Of a DNA stretch of 8,561 nucleotides, positions 6,829 to 8,561 are shown piece after piece. Position 1 is the stretch's first letter, and the number at the start of each line of letters is the position of its first letter. The notes under the pieces were generated by a model that saw only the letters and a program-made list of their open reading frames with translations, made no database searches and was not told the DNA's origin. Made by a program: the position numbers and the translations under genes. This stretch comes from Puniceicoccaceae bacterium (GTDB taxonomy: Bacteria > Verrucomicrobiota > Verrucomicrobiia > Opitutales > Coraliomargaritaceae), in contig PWZW01000164.1 of the NCBI GenBank assembly GCA_003567255.1, positions 1-8,561 on the forward strand, written 5' to 3'.

Positions 6829-7446
6829 GTGAACCTTCCCAATCTCCTGACCCTTTCCCGGATCCCTATCCTGTTTGTGATCGTCGGCCTGCTCTACTTG
6901 CCGCTGCCAGGCGCGAGGGTGCTGGCTGCCATCTTCTTCGCGCTGGGTGCCTTTACTGATTACCTGGATGGATACTACGCGCGAAAAATGGGGATCGTAT
7001 CCAATTTTGGAAAATTGATGGATGCGCTCACCGATAAGGTGTTTATGGTAGGCCTTTTTATTGCGTTCCTGGCAGCGGGGCTCCTTCCTGCGTGGGCGCT
7101 GCCCTTGTTGCTGTTGATCCTCGCCCGTGAATTCCTGATCACTGGACTGCGTCTGGTTGCTGCAAGCGAGGGCATCGTGCTTGCCGCGGAAAAGTCGGGA
7201 AAGCATAAAACCGTCTCACAAATTGTCGCCGCATCTTTACTGCTGGCGGCGGAAATGGTGCGGGTCGACTTAGCCCAGTTGTTTCCCGACTGGGTCTTCC
7301 CGGGCCTGCTCTACGCGGGTTGGGGCTTTTTCGTACTTGCCACCTTTTTAACGATCTCCTCTGGCGCGGGTTACCTTATCCGTTACTGGTCGATTTTTAC
7401 AGGCCAAGTGCCGGGTAAAAAAGAAGACGAAAGGGGGCAAGGGTGA
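6829..7446 (+). CDS. pgsA: CDP-diacylglycerol--glycerol-3-phosphate 3-phosphatidyltransferase
   Basis: Inner-membrane enzyme that makes phosphatidylglycerol phosphate from CDP-diacylglycerol and glycerol-3-phosphate, the committed step to phosphatidylglycerol and cardiolipin. The CDP-alcohol phosphotransferase signature D-x2-DG-x2-AR-x8-G-x3-D-x3-D is complete: Asp44, Asp47-Gly48, Ala51-Arg52, Gly61, Asp65 and Asp69. Two further PgsA hallmarks follow: REFLITGLR (100-108) and SGKHKT (123-128). Several hydrophobic segments flank these. It is 205 residues, slightly longer than the usual 180-190, with a charged C-terminal tail (PGKKEDERG). The start is GTG at 6829, chosen because MNLPNLLTLSRIP is the canonical N-terminus. 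No Shine-Dalgarno motif is visible before it. Its end overlaps pgpA by 4 bases (GTGA), so the two consecutive enzymes are probably translated together. Confidence 0.97.
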   Translation: MNLPNLLTLSRIPILFVIVGLLYLPLPGARVLAAIFFALGAFTDYLDGYYARKMGIVSNFGKLMDALTDKVFMVGLFIAFLAAGLLPAWALPLLLLILAREFLITGLRLVAASEGIVLAAEKSGKHKTVSQIVAASLLLAAEMVRVDLAQLFPDWVFPGLLYAGWGFFVLATFLTISSGAGYLIRYWSIFTGQVPGKKEDERGQG

Positions 7447-7964
7447 ATCCACGAAGTCCGCTCTTCATTTGGGCACGTGTCCTGCCCGCGTGGTTCGTTT
7501 GTCATTTGGCGACACTCGGGCCACTAGGCCTCGTCCGCAAGGGGCCTGGAACCGTCGGCTCCGTCGCGGGGATTGCCCTCTACGCGGTGGTTTTCCACAA
7601 TCTTTCGACAGTCAGCCAACTGCTCCTGATTACTGCGCTCACCTTGCTTGCGGTTGGGATCTGCGATGCTGCGGAACACCACTTCCAACAGCGCGACCCC
7701 GGCAAGATTATCTTGGATGAATTTGTCGCTGTGCCTTTGGTTTTTGTGGGTCTTTCGGCAGAAATAATGGAGTACGGCGGTTGGCCCGTCCTCCTTGCGG
7801 GTTTCCTGCTTTTCCGTGTATTCGATATTTTTAAACCCTTTGGAATCAGTCGCCTTCAGAATATGACCGGTGGCCTTGGCTGTGTGGTGGATGATACGGC
7901 CGCCGCCTTGGCTGCATTGGCCTGCCTGCATGTGCTCGCGGCGTTGTTGCCGTTGTTTGGGTAG
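7443..7964 (+). CDS. pgpA: phosphatidylglycerophosphatase A
   Basis: Membrane phosphatase that removes the terminal phosphate from phosphatidylglycerol phosphate, completing phosphatidylglycerol synthesis. The 173 residues carry the PgpA motifs in order: KGPGTVGS (33-40), DPGKIILDEF (85-94), FRVFDIFKPF (124-133) and GGLGCVVDD (143-151). The acidic residues in the second and fourth motifs are the expected Mg-binding site. About four hydrophobic segments lie between them. The GTG start at 7443 overlaps the pgsA stop (GTGA). It is preceded by a strong ribosome-binding site AAGGGGG (7431-7437) with 5-base spacing, located inside the end of pgsA. The pairing pgsA-pgpA makes functional sense, the product of the first being the substrate of the second. 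A frame of 172 codons on the opposite strand is a shadow. Confidence 0.96.
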   Translation: MNPRSPLFIWARVLPAWFVCHLATLGPLGLVRKGPGTVGSVAGIALYAVVFHNLSTVSQLLLITALTLLAVGICDAAEHHFQQRDPGKIILDEFVAVPLVFVGLSAEIMEYGGWPVLLAGFLLFRVFDIFKPFGISRLQNMTGGLGCVVDDTAAALAALACLHVLAALLPLFG

Positions 7965-7980
7965 ATTTGGAAGCTCCGCG

Positions 7981-8175
7981 TCAATGCTTACCGGAGCCAC
8001 GTGGCTGGATGAACATCCGCGCTTTGGCTGCCTCCGCATCATGCCACATCTCGGGGCGCTCGGCCGATGGCTCTCTCAGCCACAGAAGCCAAGCATCGCT
8101 CAAGGGGTGATCGCCTATTAAGTCAGCAGTGTAGGGTATCCTCGTTCCCTTGCCCGAGGAGGATTCACCTTGATC
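7981..8175 (-). pseudogene. possible C-terminal gene remnant (64-codon frame)
   Basis: On the leftward strand the frame from 8175 to the TGA at 7983-7981 is open for 64 codons and reads like a genuine soluble protein C-terminus. It contains IPYTADLIGDHPLSDAWLLW, then REPSAERPEMWHDAEAAKAR, with mixed charged and hydrophobic residues and about two thirds G/C at third positions in its last 44 codons. It has no ATG near its beginning; the first ATG leaves only about 20 codons. A TTG at 8103-8101 would give 40 codons, with an AGG about 10 bases upstream. An in-frame TAG at 8178-8176 separates it from a further open stretch of the same frame reaching 8385. I read it as a possible fragment of a broken gene, or a small gene with a rare start. 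The family is not recognised. Confidence 0.3.
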
Positions 8176-8263
8176 CTACTTCAAAGGGTTTTTGGCTGGA
8201 ACGCTGCATGGAGACACCCGATGAAAATGTGCGGCCTTGGATGGGTACCTTCCGACAGAAAAC

Positions 8264-8383
8264 GAGGTGGCGTCCGGATGGCAGCCATACGAGATCAGCC
8301 GTAAGCACGCCGCGTCACGCCTGAGCCTGTCAGCCGGGGGGATAGACAAGCGGTGAGCCCCCCGATCTGAATTGCGCCACCTC
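8264..8383. repeat. 120-base element bounded by a 10-base-pair inverted repeat
   Basis: GAGGTGGCGT (8264-8273) pairs with GCGCCACCTC (8374-8383): nine Watson-Crick pairs plus one G-U. Inside lies a second hairpin, CGGGGGG (8335-8341) with CCCCCCG (8358-8364), extended across a small internal loop by TCAG (8330-8333) with CTGA (8367-8370). The odd-length palindrome ATGGC-A-GCCAT sits at 8278-8288. TCAGCCG is repeated at 8295-8301 and 8330-8336. The nested pairing suggests a structured transcript, a dispersed palindromic repeat, or a small non-autonomous mobile element. It starts 9 bases after the accA stop, so it could also act in accA 3'-end formation, though there is no T run. The pairing is certain; its nature is not. 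Confidence 0.5.
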
Positions 8384-8392
8384 AAAGGAAGG

Positions 8393-8561
8393 CTACTTGA
8401 CCTCTACTTCCTCAAACTCACCCAGCTTGCGGAAACGCGCGTAGCGATCATCGAGGAGCTTTTTCATCGATTTTTTGCGGAGCTTTGCGAGGGTTGCGAT
8501 GAGTGCTTGTTTGATGGTCTCTGCTTGGGCCGCGGGATCGCGGTGGGCGCCGCCCGTGGGC
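8393..8561 (-). CDS. accA: acetyl-CoA carboxylase carboxyltransferase subunit alpha, C-terminal part
   Basis: Only the last 55 codons are in the window; the gene continues past the right edge. The visible part begins with PTGGAHRDP, matching the conserved GGAHR(D/N)P motif of AccA. An Ala- and Lys-rich helix follows, then LLDDRYARFRKLGEF, the usual C-terminal pattern of the family. The tail FEEVEVK ends at a TAG (8395-8393). AccA forms, with AccD, the carboxyltransferase that transfers the carboxyl group from carboxybiotin to acetyl-CoA to make malonyl-CoA, the first step of fatty acid synthesis. The end is intact and of normal appearance. It converges with pgpA, from which it is separated by 428 bases. 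The adjacent downstream inverted repeat may mark its transcript end. Confidence 0.9.
   Translation of the reverse strand, partial: PTGGAHRDPAAQAETIKQALIATLAKLRKKSMKKLLDDRYARFRKLGEFEEVEVK

Larger units (their letters stand above)
7965..8392. other. 428-base intergenic region, no convincing intact gene
   Basis: Between the convergent ends of pgpA and accA I see no intact gene with a good start and ribosome-binding site. Separately listed are a protein-like leftward frame and an inverted-repeat element. Smaller structures are GCTCCG/CGGAGC (7973-7978 with 7992-7997), the 12-base perfect palindrome AGCCACGTGGCT (7995-8006), TGGCT/AGCCA (8068-8072 with 8078-8082) and TCCTCG/CGAGGA (8139-8144 with 8155-8160). 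The first could slow transcription after pgpA, but no T run follows it, so no intrinsic terminator is claimed. Confidence 0.6.

Noticed and set aside
7524..8042. 172-codon open frame on the - strand opposite pgpA
   Set aside because: pgpA on the + strand has all family motifs and a strong ribosome-binding site. The opposite frame is rich in Gln, Arg and Lys with no recognisable domain, as expected of a shadow.
8326..8370. intrinsic terminator for accA at the GC hairpin
   Set aside because: The hairpin is strong, but read leftward no T run follows it, so it does not meet the intrinsic terminator pattern.
8176..8385. 69-codon - strand frame inside the inverted-repeat element
   Set aside because: The sequence is dominated by nested palindromes and the frame has an Arg/Ser/His-rich, low-information translation. 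An open frame here is better explained by the repeat than by a gene.
8176..8385. RNase P RNA, tmRNA or SRP RNA in the pgpA-accA interval
   Set aside because: I looked for the conserved cores (GAGGAAAGTCC, the tmRNA 3' acceptor arm, the SRP GNRA domain) and found none. ACAGAAA at 8255-8261 is an isolated match.

Overview
The window looks like ordinary chromosomal DNA of moderate GC content (roughly the mid-50s percent by eye). It probably comes from a Gram-negative bacterium, and a member of the Verrucomicrobiota (Opitutia type) is my best guess. That guess rests on the overall character of the proteins: the pyruvate phosphate dikinase, the acidic phospholipid pair, the frequent lack of Shine-Dalgarno motifs, and a bacterial MYG1-type hydrolase. 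No search was run. I found no phage genes, insertion sequence transposase, CRISPR array, rRNA or tRNA.

Left part (1-6693): five genes all read leftward. In transcription order they are coaD (coenzyme A synthesis), a 12-helix major facilitator transporter whose start overlaps the coaD stop (TAATG), a MYG1/UPF0160-family metal-dependent hydrolase, an unrecognised 229-residue protein, and ppdK. ppdK has its own upstream gap of 188 bases with a candidate promoter and palindrome. It ends in a textbook intrinsic terminator at 56-89. The ppdK product carries lysine-rich tails at both ends, and has Ser in place of the usual regulatory Thr near the catalytic histidine.

Centre (6694-6828): a 135-base divergent spacer separates coaD from the rightward genes.

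Right part (6829-7964): pgsA and pgpA overlap by 4 bases (GTGA). They encode two successive steps of phosphatidylglycerol synthesis, namely phosphatidylglycerophosphate synthase and its phosphatase.

Far right (7965-8561): a 428-base stretch without a convincing intact gene, followed by the C-terminal end of accA reading leftward from the window edge. The stretch holds a protein-like leftward reading frame with no good start, possibly a gene remnant. It also holds a compact 120-base element bounded by a 10-base-pair inverted repeat and containing a GC-rich hairpin, which begins 9 bases after the accA stop. This is the least explained part of the window. Most of the rest is housekeeping metabolism (CoA, phospholipid, fatty acid and pyruvate/PEP), and I see no clear evidence of a new multi-gene system.
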